Shown here one piece after another: positions 15,861-25,408 of a stretch of DNA of 64,000 bases. The notes under the pieces were generated by a model that was given only the letters and a program-made list of their open reading frames with translations, searched no databases and had not been told where the DNA came from. The position numbers were made by a program, and so were the translations under genes. Each line of letters begins with the position of its first letter. Positions within the stretch are counted from its first letter, which is position 1. Origin of the DNA: Haloarcula taiwanensis (lineage in GTDB: Archaea; Halobacteriota; Halobacteria; Halobacteriales; Haloarculaceae); assembly GCA_002844335.1 (NCBI GenBank), contig CP019154.1, positions 1,612,001-1,676,000 on the forward strand, written 5' to 3'.

Positions 15861-17213
15861 TCAGTCCGCACCGCCGCGGATGTCGTCCATATGGTCGATG
15901 CGCTGCTGAACGAGGTCGTCTTTGCCGATATCGTGGCGGACCCGAAGGCCTTCGGTGCCGGCGCGCTCCAGCGATTCCTCGGCGATGGCTTCCGCATCCG
16001 CGATGGTCTCCGCGAGGCCGACGACGGCGTAGGAACGGGAGGTGGTGGTGTAGATACCGTCCTCGCGGTCGTCGACGCTCGCGTAGAACAACAGCGCCTC
16101 GGGAGCGGTGTCGCTCGCGTCACCGGACTGGTCGGCGTGCTCCTCGACGACGCTCGCGATGACATCGTCGTCGATAGTCACCTTCGCCCCGGCGTCAGGG
16201 TCGGTCGGGTAGCCGTCCGGAACGGCGTACTTACAGACAGTCGCCAGCGGGCGGAAGGACAGTTGCGGGAGCGGGTCGTCGTCGCGGGCGGCGGTCAGCA
16301 CGTCAAGGAAATCCGTGTTGAGGACTGGTAGGGTGTTCATCGCCTCGGGGTCGCCGAAGCGGGCGTTGAACTCCACCACGCGTGGTCCCGTTTCGGTGAG
16401 CATGAACTGCCCGTAGAGGACGCCCTTGTAGCCGTCGAGGGCGTCGACGGTCGCACGGAGCACATCGACGGCGTCCATGTAGTCGTCCTCGTCCATGAAC
16501 GGCAGATGGAGGCTGGCGTCGGAGTAGCTCCCCATCCCGCCGGTGTTCGGCCCTTCGTCGCCCTCGTAGGCGCGCTTGTGGTCCTGGACGGCGGGCGTGA
16601 CGCGCAGTTGCCCGTTGGCGACGAACGCCTGGACGGTGAACTCCTCGCCGACGAGTCGCTCTTCGAGGACGACGCGGTCGTAGTCGGCGTTCCGGAGGTA
16701 CTCCTTGGCCTCCTCGGCGGTGCACTGGTCGCCGATGACGCGGACCCCCTTGCCGCCCGTGAGACCGGCGGGCTTGACCGCGAGGTCACCGTCGTACTCG
16801 TCGATGTACTCGCAGGCGGCGTCCATGTCCTCGAACGTCTCGAAGTCCGGACAGCCGGGGATGTCGTGTTCCCGCATGAACCGGCGCTGGAACGCCTTGT
16901 CTGTCTCGATACGAGCCTCCTGCTCCTGTGGCCCGAAGGTGTAGATGCCGGCGTCGTCCAGCGCGTCGGCGACTCCAGCGGCGAGGGCTGCCTCGGGTCC
17001 GATAACCGCCAGCGTGGCGTCGACCTCCCGGGCGTAGGTCGTCACGGCCTTCGGATTGGTCGTGTCGAGTGCCTCGAAGCCGTCGGCGAGAGCGACGATA
17101 CCCGGGTTCCGGTTGCTAGCACAGGCGTACAGCTCCCCAGGCGAGTCCGCGAGCGAGCGCGCAATCGCGTGTTCCCGGCCACCGCCACCCACGAGCAGCA
17201 CTGTCTCTGACAT
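15861..17213 (-). CDS. purD: Phosphoribosylamine-glycine ligase PurD
   Basis: 450 residues. It forms GAR from phosphoribosylamine, glycine and ATP (second step of purine synthesis). The N-terminal VLLVGGGGREHAIA is diagnostic for GARS, and the ATP-grasp core has KPAGLTGGKGV and the metal site VVEFNARFGDPE. The C-terminal domain ends RHDIGKDDL, then an extension. Length is normal (about 430-450). ATG at 17213. It is the first gene of a minus-strand run purD-trkH-acyltransferase, with only small gaps, but no functional link is apparent. Confidence 0.96.
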   Translation of the reverse strand: MSETVLLVGGGGREHAIARSLADSPGELYACASNRNPGIVALADGFEALDTTNPKAVTTYAREVDATLAVIGPEAALAAGVADALDDAGIYTFGPQEQEARIETDKAFQRRFMREHDIPGCPDFETFEDMDAACEYIDEYDGDLAVKPAGLTGGKGVRVIGDQCTAEEAKEYLRNADYDRVVLEERLVGEEFTVQAFVANGQLRVTPAVQDHKRAYEGDEGPNTGGMGSYSDASLHLPFMDEDDYMDAVDVLRATVDALDGYKGVLYGQFMLTETGPRVVEFNARFGDPEAMNTLPVLNTDFLDVLTAARDDDPLPQLSFRPLATVCKYAVPDGYPTDPDAGAKVTIDDDVIASVVEEHADQSGDASDTAPEALLFYASVDDREDGIYTTTSRSYAVVGLAETIADAEAIAEESLERAGTEGLRVRHDIGKDDLVQQRIDHMDDIRGGAD

Positions 17214-17364
17214 ACCCGAAGGCCGGATTGGCTCTCACGTAAGTATTGTCTTTTCGCCGGTTTTCGCTGACTGTGGCGGTCGTTTCTGTTTCGAGTGCGC
17301 TCGCGTACAGGTCGCTGGATGGAGACCGGGAGCTACTTTACCCGACCGTCTGACACACGGGTAC

Positions 17365-17628
17365 ATGTCCCCGCCCCGCCCATTTATCGACCCCACAACA
17401 GGAGAGCTGGACACGGCCCAGATACTCTCGGAGGCCGTTCCGCTCGCGAAGCTCATTGGCGTCTTCGTCGCCGGAAGCCTCCTCCCCTACGCCATCGTGT
17501 TCTTCGGTTCGGAGGGGTCCGTACCGGGTGCAGTACTGGCCCTGCTCGGTGAGTTCATCCTCGCCGTCGGAGCCGGTGTCGTCCTTATGTACGTCATCGC
17601 CCGTGGAATCCGGCTGGCCGGCGAGTAA
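17365..17628 (+). CDS. Small two-helix membrane protein
   Basis: 87 residues. Two hydrophobic helices (about 30-50 and 58-78) are separated by a short loop, with a proline-rich soluble start. The frame opens far upstream (17056), antisense to purD, so I take the ATG at 17365 just before the protein-like part. I do not recognise a family beyond haloarchaeal hypothetical membrane proteins. It precedes the DUF255 gene by 54 bp and may be co-transcribed with it. Confidence 0.65.
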   Translation: MSPPRPFIDPTTGELDTAQILSEAVPLAKLIGVFVAGSLLPYAIVFFGSEGSVPGAVLALLGEFILAVGAGVVLMYVIARGIRLAGE

Positions 17629-17682
17629 GTCCTCGCTGCCGGCGTCGCGTTCCTTTTCACCGCGGCGCTCCCAGCCACAGGT

Positions 17683-19836
17683 ATGAGCGACGCCACGGAC
17701 CCGGTATCTCGCAATCGACTCGACGAGGCGGAGAGCCCGTATCTCCGCCAGCATGCTGACAATCCCGTCAACTGGCAGCCCTGGGACGAGACGGCTCTAG
17801 AAGCCGCAAAGGAACGGGACGTACCAATCTTCCTCTCCATTGGCTACGCGGCGTGTCACTGGTGCCACGTCATGGAGGAGGAGAGCTTCGAGGACGAGGA
17901 AATCGCCGAGCAGCTCAACGAGCACTTCGTTCCGATAAAGGTCGACCGCGAGGAGCGCCCGGATCTCGACTCCGTGTACATGAGTATCTGTCAGCAGGTG
18001 ACCGGTGGCGGCGGCTGGCCGCTGTCGGCCTGGCTCACGCCGGAGGGAAAGCCGTTCTACGTCGGGACCTACTTCCCGCCGGAGGAGAAGCGCGGCCAGC
18101 CGGGCTTTGGCGACCTGCTCCAGCGCCTTTCAGACTCGTGGTCGGATCCCGAACAGCGCGAGGAGATGGAAAACCGTGCCCAGCAGTGGACTGAGGCAAT
18201 CGAGAGCGACCTCGAAGCGACGCCCGCCGCTCCCGAAGACCCCGCTGAGGACATTATCCAGACCGCGGCGACCATCGCCCACCGCGGAGCGGACCGACAG
18301 GACGGCGGCTGGGGTTCCGGCGGGCCGAAGTTCCCCCAGAACGGGCGACTGCACGCGCTGCTTCGGGCACACGCTGATGGTGGACAGGAAGACTACCTGA
18401 CCGTCGTCGAGGAGACGCTCGACGTGATGGCCGACCGGGGACTGTACGACCACGTCGGCGGCGGCTTCCACCGTTACGCGACCGACCAGCAGTGGGCGGT
18501 CCCGCACTTCGAGAAGATGCTGTACGACAACGCCGAGATTCCCCGTGCCTTCCTCGCGGGCTACCAGGCCATCGGCTCCGAACGCTACGCCGCGGTCGTC
18601 CGGGAGACCTTCGAGTTCGTCCAGCGCGAACTCCAGCATCCAGACGGCGGCTTTTTCAGCACGCTGGACGCCGAGAGCGCGCCCGTCGATGACCCCGAGG
18701 GCGAGACGGAAGAGGGGCTGTTCTACGTCTGGACGCCCGAGCAGGTCCGCGAGGCCGTCGACGACGAGACCGACGCGGACATCTTCTGTGACTACTTCGG
18801 CGTCACGGAGCGGGGGAACTTCGAAGGCGGGACGGTCCTTGCGGTTCGAAAGCCCGTCCCGGCGCTCGCCGAGGAGTACGAACGAAGCGAGGACGAAATC
18901 ACGGCGAGCCTCCAGCGGGCCCTGAACCAGACCTTCGAGGCCAGAAAGAGCCGACCGCGACCGGCCCGCGACGAGAAGGTGCTGGCCGGCTGGAACGGCC
19001 TGATGATTCGGGCGCTCGCCGAGGGCGCTCTCGTGCTGGACGACGCCTACGCCGACGTGGCTGCCGACGCCCTCTCGTTCGTCCGGGAGCACCTGTGGGA
19101 CGCCGACGCGGGGCGACTCAACCGCCGGTACAAGGACGGCGACGTGGCCATCGACGGCTACCTGGAGGACTACGCGTTCCTCGGTCGCGGCGCGCTGACG
19201 CTGTTCGAGGCGACCGGCGACATCGAGCACCTCGCGTTCGCTATGGACCTCGGACAGGCCATCACAGAGGCGTTCTGGGACGACAAACAGGAGACGCTGT
19301 TTTTCACGCCGACCGGCGGCGAATCGCTGGTCGCACGGCCCCAGGAACTGACCGACCAGTCGACGCCGTCCAGCACCGGCGTCGCCGTCGACCTCCTGCT
19401 GTCGCTGTCGCATTTCAGCGACGACGACCGCTTCGAGGACGTGGCCGAGCGGGTCATCCGGACCCACGCCGATCGCGTCTCCTCGAACCCGCTCCAGCAC
19501 GCCTCGCTCACGCTGGCGACGGACACCTACGAGCAGGGCGCGCTGGAACTCACCTTCGTCGGCGACCGGTCGGAGTACCCCGACGAGTGGACGGAGACAC
19601 TTTCCGACCGGTACATTCCGCGCCGTCTACTGGCCCACCGACCGGCCGACGAGAGTCGTTTCGAGCAGTGGCTCGGAACGCTGGGACTGGACGATTCGCC
19701 GCCAATCTGGGCCGGCCGCGAGCAGGTCGATGAGCGGCCGACGGTGTACGCCTGCCGGAACTTCGCCTGTTCGCCACCGAAACACGACCTCAAGACGGCG
19801 TTAGACTGGGGCGCGGGAACTGACGACGCGGCGTGA
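17683..19836 (+). CDS. DUF255 / YyaL-type thioredoxin-fold protein
   Basis: 717 residues, the full length of this widespread family (SSP411/YyaL/Spata20-like). The N-terminal thioredoxin-like domain opens ESPYLRQHADNPVNW and has the family signature GYAACHWCHVM (about residues 54-64), with CxxC in a thioredoxin context. The remaining about 500 residues form an (alpha/alpha)6 barrel like those of sugar epimerases and glycosidases, with VGGGFHRYATD and FEKMLYDNA conserved. The biochemical role is not settled. A small thioredoxin gene is convergent 3 bp downstream, which could be functional or chance. Confidence 0.9.
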   Translation: MSDATDPVSRNRLDEAESPYLRQHADNPVNWQPWDETALEAAKERDVPIFLSIGYAACHWCHVMEEESFEDEEIAEQLNEHFVPIKVDREERPDLDSVYMSICQQVTGGGGWPLSAWLTPEGKPFYVGTYFPPEEKRGQPGFGDLLQRLSDSWSDPEQREEMENRAQQWTEAIESDLEATPAAPEDPAEDIIQTAATIAHRGADRQDGGWGSGGPKFPQNGRLHALLRAHADGGQEDYLTVVEETLDVMADRGLYDHVGGGFHRYATDQQWAVPHFEKMLYDNAEIPRAFLAGYQAIGSERYAAVVRETFEFVQRELQHPDGGFFSTLDAESAPVDDPEGETEEGLFYVWTPEQVREAVDDETDADIFCDYFGVTERGNFEGGTVLAVRKPVPALAEEYERSEDEITASLQRALNQTFEARKSRPRPARDEKVLAGWNGLMIRALAEGALVLDDAYADVAADALSFVREHLWDADAGRLNRRYKDGDVAIDGYLEDYAFLGRGALTLFEATGDIEHLAFAMDLGQAITEAFWDDKQETLFFTPTGGESLVARPQELTDQSTPSSTGVAVDLLLSLSHFSDDDRFEDVAERVIRTHADRVSSNPLQHASLTLATDTYEQGALELTFVGDRSEYPDEWTETLSDRYIPRRLLAHRPADESRFEQWLGTLGLDDSPPIWAGREQVDERPTVYACRNFACSPPKHDLKTALDWGAGTDDAA

Positions 19837-19839
19837 GAA

Positions 19840-20229
19840 TCAGGCCATCTCGGCTTCGATTTTGTCGGCGAGGTACACCGCGATAGGGACCGGCTCCTCC
19901 TCGACGAATCGGGCAACCTCCTCGCCATTGTGTTCGACGACGACTGTCGGGATGAGTTCGATATCGTATGCCTCGACCTCCGGTCCTGTCTTCGAGCCGT
20001 CCTCCTCCTTCTCAACGGGGTAGTGGTGGACCACTGCGTCGGGGACACCGGCGGCTTTCAACGCCGCCCCGAAGTCGGGGAGCTGTGCCCGGCAGTCCTT
20101 GCACCAGTCGCCGCCCCAGATCTTGTACTCGAACTCGTCGGCGTAGCGCGTGAGAACGTCGACAGTGTCGGAGTAGGCGTCTTCGACCCACACCGGATTC
20201 GGCTCCATGGTTTCGAGCGTCTGACTCAT
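19840..20229 (-). CDS. Thioredoxin-family protein
   Basis: 129 residues with a thioredoxin fold. The redox motif is WCKDC instead of WCGPC, preceded by KIWGGD, and a cis-proline lies in ELIPTVVVEHNG. The KD between the cysteines implies a changed redox potential or partner set. No leader, so cytoplasmic. Convergent with the DUF255 gene, their stops 3 bp apart. A thioredoxin reductase is encoded at 32534 but there is no evidence they pair. Confidence 0.85.
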   Translation of the reverse strand: MSQTLETMEPNPVWVEDAYSDTVDVLTRYADEFEYKIWGGDWCKDCRAQLPDFGAALKAAGVPDAVVHHYPVEKEEDGSKTGPEVEAYDIELIPTVVVEHNGEEVARFVEEEPVPIAVYLADKIEAEMA

Positions 20230-20339
20230 GACCGGCTATATGTATTCGGGGGGCTTGAAATCCCCGGCCACGGACCCCCCGGTTCAGACGGGCTTCTGCG
20301 GAAAACGCCGCGTTTCAGCCGAGGTAACGACCGGACACG

Positions 20340-22469
20340 CTACCGGTCGACCGCCACAGTCGTCCGAACGTCCCGCGACGACCGCCCGATTTCAACGGTG
20401 TACGTTCCGCTGTCGACCGTCCACCCGGAGTCGGGGACGTACCGCGAGAACGCGAGGTCATCCAGCGTCAGTGTCACCGTCTGTCGTTCACCGGCGTCCA
20501 ACTGCACAGCTTCGAATCCGGCGAGTTCACGCACGGGGCGGTCAGCGTCCTCGACGGACGGCGGTCGGACGTAGGCCTGAACGACCTCCCGGCCCTGCCT
20601 GTCGGCGACGTTCTCGACTGTGACTGCGACGGTCTGCTCGTCTGTGATTTCGGCATCGCCGTATGCGAATGTCGCATACGAGTGGCCGTGCCCGAAGGGG
20701 TAGGTCAGGTTCGCGTCTTCGTCGTCGAAGTGTCGGTAGCCGATAAAGACGCCCTCATCGTAGTGGACTTGATCGTCAACGCCGGGGTAGCGGCGCTCGG
20801 GCCCTGCAGTCGGGTACTGGCTCTCCGGGGCGAACGTCACCGGGAGCCGGCCGCTGGGGTCGCAGTCGCCGTAGAGGACTGCCGCCGCCGCGTCGCCGTC
20901 CGCCTGTCCGGGGTACCACTGTTCGATGACCGCGGCCACGTCCTCCCGCCACGGGAGTTCCACTGGGCCGCCAGACCTGACGACGACGACGGTGTTCTCG
21001 TTGGCGGCGGCGACAGCCGAGACGAGTGCGTCCTGTCGGCCCGGCAGTTCGAGCGACTCGCGGTCCCGGGCCTCCGTCGTTGCATCACGGACGAACACGA
21101 CGGCGACATCGGCTGCCGCGGCTGCATCGACAGCGTCGTCAAGCGACGGCTCCCGTCGGGTGTCGTCCTCAGCCGTACCGTCAGCATCGTCGTCACCGAC
21201 GAACGGTAGAAGGTCGAACAGCGAGACGGACTCGATCTGTCGGATGCCAAACGCGGTCGTGACAGCGCCCTCGGCGCGAGATTCGATTCCTTCGACTGGT
21301 GTGACCGAGTGGACCGGCGACGTCTCGGAGGAGCCACCACCGCCAAGTTTCGGCTCATCGACATTCGGCCCGATAACAGCCACGTCCGCCCCATCGGCCA
21401 GCGGCAGGACGCCGTCGTTGTCGAGCAGGACCGTCCCGCGGGCCGCCACGTCCGCCGCAATGTCACGGTGGCGCTGACTGTCGATTTCACCCACCTCATC
21501 GTCGTTTTCACCGTCGTCGGCAGCAGTCCGGCCGCCGTCCAGTCGCCCGAACCGGTCCATCTGCCCGAGCACCCGCCGCGCCATGTCCACCAGTCGGTCG
21601 GCTGGAACCTCGCCGCTGTCGATGGCCGCTGCCAGCGGGTCACCGAACAGGCCCGCGCGTGTCGCGTCCGGGATGCCGTCGGGCCACTCGTAGCTCCCGG
21701 TTCCGTCGTCGGGGACTTCCGCCACGCCGGGCATCTCCACGTCAAGACCTGCGTTGGCCGCGCCGACGGTGCTCTCCAGCCCGTACCAGTCCGAGACGAC
21801 GTAGCCGTCGAACCCCCACGCACCTTTGAGCACGTCACCGACGAGGCGCTCGTGGTCGCTCATGTGCGTGCCGTTCACTCGGTTGTACGCCGTCATCACC
21901 GAGCCGACGCCGGCGTCAACGGCCGAACGGAACGGCGGGAGGTACAGCTCCCGGAGCGTCCGCTCGTCTACTTCCGCGCTGACGGTCGTTCGGTGGGTCT
22001 CCTGGTTGTTAGCGACGAAGTGTTTCACCGTGGCGACGACGTCAGCGGACTGAATGCCGTCGATAAGGCCGGCTCCGACAGCGCCGGCGTGGACGGGGTC
22101 TTCGGAGAGATATTCGAAATTGCGGCCACACTGCGGGACCCGGATGACGTTCACACCGGGCGCGAGCAGCGCGTCCTGTCCGAGTGCCGTCGCTTCGCGT
22201 CCCATCGCCGCGCCCTGTCGCCGGGCCAGATCGGTGTCAAACGTCGCTGCCGTCGCAATCGACGCGGGAAAGGCGGTCGCGCGATGGCCCTCTGCACGGA
22301 TGCCGAGCGGCCCGTCGACGAGACGAAACGGCGGAATCCCGGCCTCTTCGACGCCCGGGAGGTACCCCGTCGCTGTGCCCTCTGGGTCGGTTGCGCCGCG
22401 AACGAGCGCGAGTTTCTGTGCGCGAGACAGCCGGGCGAGCAGCGCTTCGATGTGGTCCTCATCAGCCAT
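20340..22469 (-). CDS. Glycoside hydrolase family 3 beta-glycosidase
   Basis: 709 residues. GH3 domain order is complete: a (beta/alpha)8 barrel with the conserved VKHFVANNQET and nucleophile Asp in VVSDWYG (near residue 224), an alpha/beta sandwich, and a C-terminal fibronectin III-like domain (about 600-700). Such enzymes release terminal beta-glucose or beta-xylose residues. No signal peptide from the ATG at 22469, so intracellular or non-classically exported. An acidic insertion, DDADGTAEDDTRREPS-like, sits in the sandwich domain. The frame extends to 22610 but that part overlaps the upstream kinase and is not protein-like. Substrate not predictable. Confidence 0.9.
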   Translation of the reverse strand: MADEDHIEALLARLSRAQKLALVRGATDPEGTATGYLPGVEEAGIPPFRLVDGPLGIRAEGHRATAFPASIATAATFDTDLARRQGAAMGREATALGQDALLAPGVNVIRVPQCGRNFEYLSEDPVHAGAVGAGLIDGIQSADVVATVKHFVANNQETHRTTVSAEVDERTLRELYLPPFRSAVDAGVGSVMTAYNRVNGTHMSDHERLVGDVLKGAWGFDGYVVSDWYGLESTVGAANAGLDVEMPGVAEVPDDGTGSYEWPDGIPDATRAGLFGDPLAAAIDSGEVPADRLVDMARRVLGQMDRFGRLDGGRTAADDGENDDEVGEIDSQRHRDIAADVAARGTVLLDNDGVLPLADGADVAVIGPNVDEPKLGGGGSSETSPVHSVTPVEGIESRAEGAVTTAFGIRQIESVSLFDLLPFVGDDDADGTAEDDTRREPSLDDAVDAAAAADVAVVFVRDATTEARDRESLELPGRQDALVSAVAAANENTVVVVRSGGPVELPWREDVAAVIEQWYPGQADGDAAAAVLYGDCDPSGRLPVTFAPESQYPTAGPERRYPGVDDQVHYDEGVFIGYRHFDDEDANLTYPFGHGHSYATFAYGDAEITDEQTVAVTVENVADRQGREVVQAYVRPPSVEDADRPVRELAGFEAVQLDAGERQTVTLTLDDLAFSRYVPDSGWTVDSGTYTVEIGRSSRDVRTTVAVDR

Positions 22470-22510
22470 ACCGAAGTTCACGACCGGGCGGGCCTTAGGC
22501 TGTCGACTGG

Positions 22511-24214
22511 CTATGACACCGACTCGGACCGTTGCGTTGATTCCGCTCCGAGTCCCGAGACGACGAGTTTCGCGCCGCCTGACCGGCTTTCCGTCATCTC
22601 GACATCCCACCCGTGGGACTCGACGACGTGCTGGACGATTGCCAGTCCGAGGCCGGTCCCCGACTCGGAACTGCTGACGCCGTGTGTGAATATCTCCGCT
22701 CGTTTCTCGGGTGGGACGCCGGGCCCGTTGTCGCCGATTGCGAACCCTTCGGGGGTGGCGTCGACGCGTATCGTCACTGCCCTGTCCGCGGCGTCGTCCG
22801 ACCGCCCGCCTGCGGCTCCGTGCTCCACACTGTTCCGAACCACGTTCTCGAACAGTTGCAGGAGCTGGTCACGGTCGCCGATAATCTCTCTGTCGCCGTC
22901 GATCTGCAGCGTCGCCTCGCCGGTGTCGACGTGACCCCAGGCCGCCTTCGCCAGCGCCGAAAGCCGTAGCTCGACCCGGTCGGTCGTCTGCTCGTCGCGG
23001 GCGAAGGCGAGCACCTCGTCGATGAGGCTACTCATCCGTTCGTGGGCTTTCTCCACACGGTCGAACTCCTCGGGGTCGTTGCGTTCCCGGGCCAGCGCCA
23101 GTCGGCCCGAAGCCACGTTCAGCGGGTTCCGCAGGTCGTGTGAGAGGACGGCGGCGAACTGGTCGAGCTGCTGGTTCCGGCGTTCCAGTTCTCGCTCCCG
23201 CTGCTTTTGTTCGGTGATTTCGTGGACGAGAAAGACACGCCCGACCAGCGCGTCGCGGGCGTCGTGCAGCGGTGTGAGCCGGATGTCGAAAAATCGGTCG
23301 CGTTGCTCGACGACGGCTGCTGTTTCTTCGGCGTCGTCGTTCAGACTGCGGTACTTTTCGAGAAGCTCAGGCGACGTTTCGAGCGCAGCCGCGACGGGCT
23401 GGCCGACGAGAGCTTCGTCTCCGAGGAGGCGGCGGCCAGCGTCGTTGGCTTCGAGTATCCTGTCGTTCGTGTCGACGACGAACACAGCGCTGTTGAGCGA
23501 CTCGACGACCTCACGGTGGGCGACCGGCGAGATGTCCAGCAGTCGCCCCCTGAAGAACGCCCACGAGAGCGTGATTCCGGTTCCTGCCAGCAACAACGGT
23601 GTGAGTTCGATGCTGGTGTCGCCGAAGATGCTGAGAACGCTCCCGAACCACGGGAGGCCGATAGCCAGCAGAACGGCGTACACCTGCTTTCGGTACAGTT
23701 CACCGGAGCCGAGCCCGTAGTGGATGATGAGCGCACTCGACGCGGCGATGAGTGCGTAGGAGTACACGAGATGTCCCCAGAAAACAGGCCCGGCTGTGAT
23801 CGTCCAGCCGTACATGCCGGTGTCCGTCGGGCCGGATACAGTGTATACCAGCCCGTCAGAGCCGGCGAGCAGCGCAGTAAAGAACACGACTGGCTCGATG
23901 CTCAGGAGCGCGTAAGTCCACCGATTGAGATACCGGTCGCGGTTGGTGTATGCCAGAGAGAACACGAACAGTCCGGCTATCGCGGGCATTACGCCGACGT
24001 ACAGGCCATATGCGAAGAGAAGAGCCACGTCGGTCCCGCGCGTCAAGACACCGGCCGCGACACAGAGGTCCCAGACCGAGAGCCCGGCAAGCAGGACCGC
24101 GAGTGCGGTCCCGCCGGTGTAGTCGCGCCGCCTCCACGCGTACGCCGACAGCGTCCCGAGAACAACGGCCACGACGAGCAAAAGAAAGGCGTACGCAACA
24201 AGCAGCGTTGCCAT
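22511..24214 (-). CDS. 7TM-PAS membrane sensor histidine kinase
   Basis: 567 residues. Residues 1-210 form the seven-helix N-terminal domain common in haloarchaeal kinases (histidine kinase N-terminal 7TM). A PAS domain follows (about 220-330; FVVDTNDRILEANDAG), then a coiled coil, an H-box (VLSHDLRNPLN, His near 358), and HATPase_c motifs VRNSVEHG, IGDNGPGVP and GTGLGLAIVQ. It senses a membrane or intracellular signal and phosphorylates an unknown regulator. It lies 41 bp upstream of the GH3 gene on the same strand and may be co-transcribed, so carbohydrate sensing is possible but unproven. Confidence 0.92.
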   Translation of the reverse strand: MATLLVAYAFLLLVVAVVLGTLSAYAWRRRDYTGGTALAVLLAGLSVWDLCVAAGVLTRGTDVALLFAYGLYVGVMPAIAGLFVFSLAYTNRDRYLNRWTYALLSIEPVVFFTALLAGSDGLVYTVSGPTDTGMYGWTITAGPVFWGHLVYSYALIAASSALIIHYGLGSGELYRKQVYAVLLAIGLPWFGSVLSIFGDTSIELTPLLLAGTGITLSWAFFRGRLLDISPVAHREVVESLNSAVFVVDTNDRILEANDAGRRLLGDEALVGQPVAAALETSPELLEKYRSLNDDAEETAAVVEQRDRFFDIRLTPLHDARDALVGRVFLVHEITEQKQRERELERRNQQLDQFAAVLSHDLRNPLNVASGRLALARERNDPEEFDRVEKAHERMSSLIDEVLAFARDEQTTDRVELRLSALAKAAWGHVDTGEATLQIDGDREIIGDRDQLLQLFENVVRNSVEHGAAGGRSDDAADRAVTIRVDATPEGFAIGDNGPGVPPEKRAEIFTHGVSSSESGTGLGLAIVQHVVESHGWDVEMTESRSGGAKLVVSGLGAESTQRSESVS

Positions 24215-24294
24215 TACTGAACACTCCTGCCCAGCGAGTAAATGGGTTCCGCCGGTTCGAGGGATTTACCCACTCGCTCGGCATACCGGCAGGT

Positions 24295-24564
24295 ATGCCT
24301 GTCGACAAGCAGGAGTTCGACGAGATACTGTCGTTCGAGCTCCACGAACCTGCGGACATTCTCGACGCCGACAAACTGTACACTATCCCGGAAATCGCCC
24401 GCCTCCTGCAGGGGCTCCCGGCGGACGCCGAACTCAGCGAGGCCAACGAGTCGGTGTTCATCGACTGGGCCATCCCGTGGATGATATTCAATCAGGACGA
24501 CCTCGTCATCGCCGACCCGCAGGACGATGATGTCGTCGGACTGTACGGTCTTGCCGAGTCATGA
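24295..24564 (+). CDS. Small acidic haloarchaeal protein (DUF5827-type)
   Basis: 89 residues, very acidic, no Cys and no membrane segment. LYTIPEIARLLQGLP and FIDWAIPWMIFNQDDLVIA are the blocks I recall from the haloarchaeal DUF5827 family; function unknown. ATG at 24295 is preceded by GGCAGGT; the longer open frame upstream is antisense to the kinase. Its stop overlaps the next start by 4 bases (ATGA), so it is coupled to the P-loop ATPase gene, and the two proteins probably work together. Confidence 0.78.
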   Translation: MPVDKQEFDEILSFELHEPADILDADKLYTIPEIARLLQGLPADAELSEANESVFIDWAIPWMIFNQDDLVIADPQDDDVVGLYGLAES

Positions 24565-25385
24565 AGCTCCTCGTCGCCGGCAATGACCGCGTCGACGCGG
24601 GCAAGACCACGTTCAGCGTCGGCCTGCTCAAACGGACCAGCGCCCAGGGATTCAAGCCCAGAGCGGGCAACAACTACTGGTTCGACCACGACGACTATCA
24701 GCGGGCAACAAGCGAGGGGCGGCTGTACGGCAAGGACGCCAAGCGCCTCGCGGCCGCGTCCCCGGGCGACGTGGTCCCCGAGGAAATCAACCCGATTCAC
24801 CGGCTGTGGCATCCCTCGCCGGGCGCGGAGACGGGCCTGCTCGGCAAGGAGAACCAGCAGTTCGTCGTCGACCGGGTCGGCCGCCCGAGTGCCGAAACCG
24901 GCGTCGAGTACGTCGTCAACGGGACCGTCGACGTGCCCGACTCCGTCGCCGAGCGTCTCCCGCTCGCCGACGCGCCGCGGGTCACCTCGGTCGCCGACTT
25001 CAACGACCTGATGCGCGTGATGCACGTCGAGGCCCTGGAGTCACTCGCCGCTGACATCGAGTCGGCCGACCGGGCGGTCGTCGAGTCCTACGGCGACGTG
25101 GCCCGGCCGCTGTCGGGTATCGAACCCGACGCCGTGGCCGTCGTCGAACCGGGCCGAGCGCGTATCTACGACGGCGACCGGTACGCCAAGGCCTGTCAGA
25201 TTGCCACGGGCGGCCCCGGCGACGGCCAGCTGGAGGAACGGGTGCCCAACGTCGTCGACCTCATCGAGCAGGTCGCGGCAGTACGGCTCCCCGCGCTCGA
25301 CAGCGAACAGCGCAGTGACCCGGCGGCTGTCGCCGATGCCTACGACCACGCCTACGACGCGTTGCTGGCCTGTGCGTTCGACTGA
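24561..25385 (+). CDS. P-loop ATPase of the haloarchaeal NTPase/dethiobiotin synthase-like type
   Basis: 274 residues. An unusual long Walker A, GNDRVDAGKTTFS, at residues 7-19 places it among P-loop NTPases of the MinD/BioD-like kind. KPRAGNNYWFDHDDYQ and the late SYGDVARP are conserved-looking. The nucleotide site is intact but there is no recognisable partner domain. It overlaps the DUF5827-type gene by 4 bp. I recall similar proteins annotated only as ATPase in haloarchaea. The role is unknown; a ligand-activating or metal-handling ATPase would be inference. Confidence 0.75.
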   Translation: MKLLVAGNDRVDAGKTTFSVGLLKRTSAQGFKPRAGNNYWFDHDDYQRATSEGRLYGKDAKRLAAASPGDVVPEEINPIHRLWHPSPGAETGLLGKENQQFVVDRVGRPSAETGVEYVVNGTVDVPDSVAERLPLADAPRVTSVADFNDLMRVMHVEALESLAADIESADRAVVESYGDVARPLSGIEPDAVAVVEPGRARIYDGDRYAKACQIATGGPGDGQLEERVPNVVDLIEQVAAVRLPALDSEQRSDPAAVADAYDHAYDALLACAFD

Positions 25386-25408
25386 AAACTGTGCGCTCGG
25401 CCGCGCTC

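Noticed and set aside
18130..19500. 456-residue minus-strand ORF antisense to the DUF255 gene
   Set aside because: No domain match; composition expected of an antisense frame of a high-GC gene, while the plus frame has the full DUF255 signature.
21309..22934. 541-residue plus-strand ORF antisense to the GH3 gene
   Set aside because: Rich in Arg/Val/His with no domain; it mirrors the GH3 and kinase coding frames.
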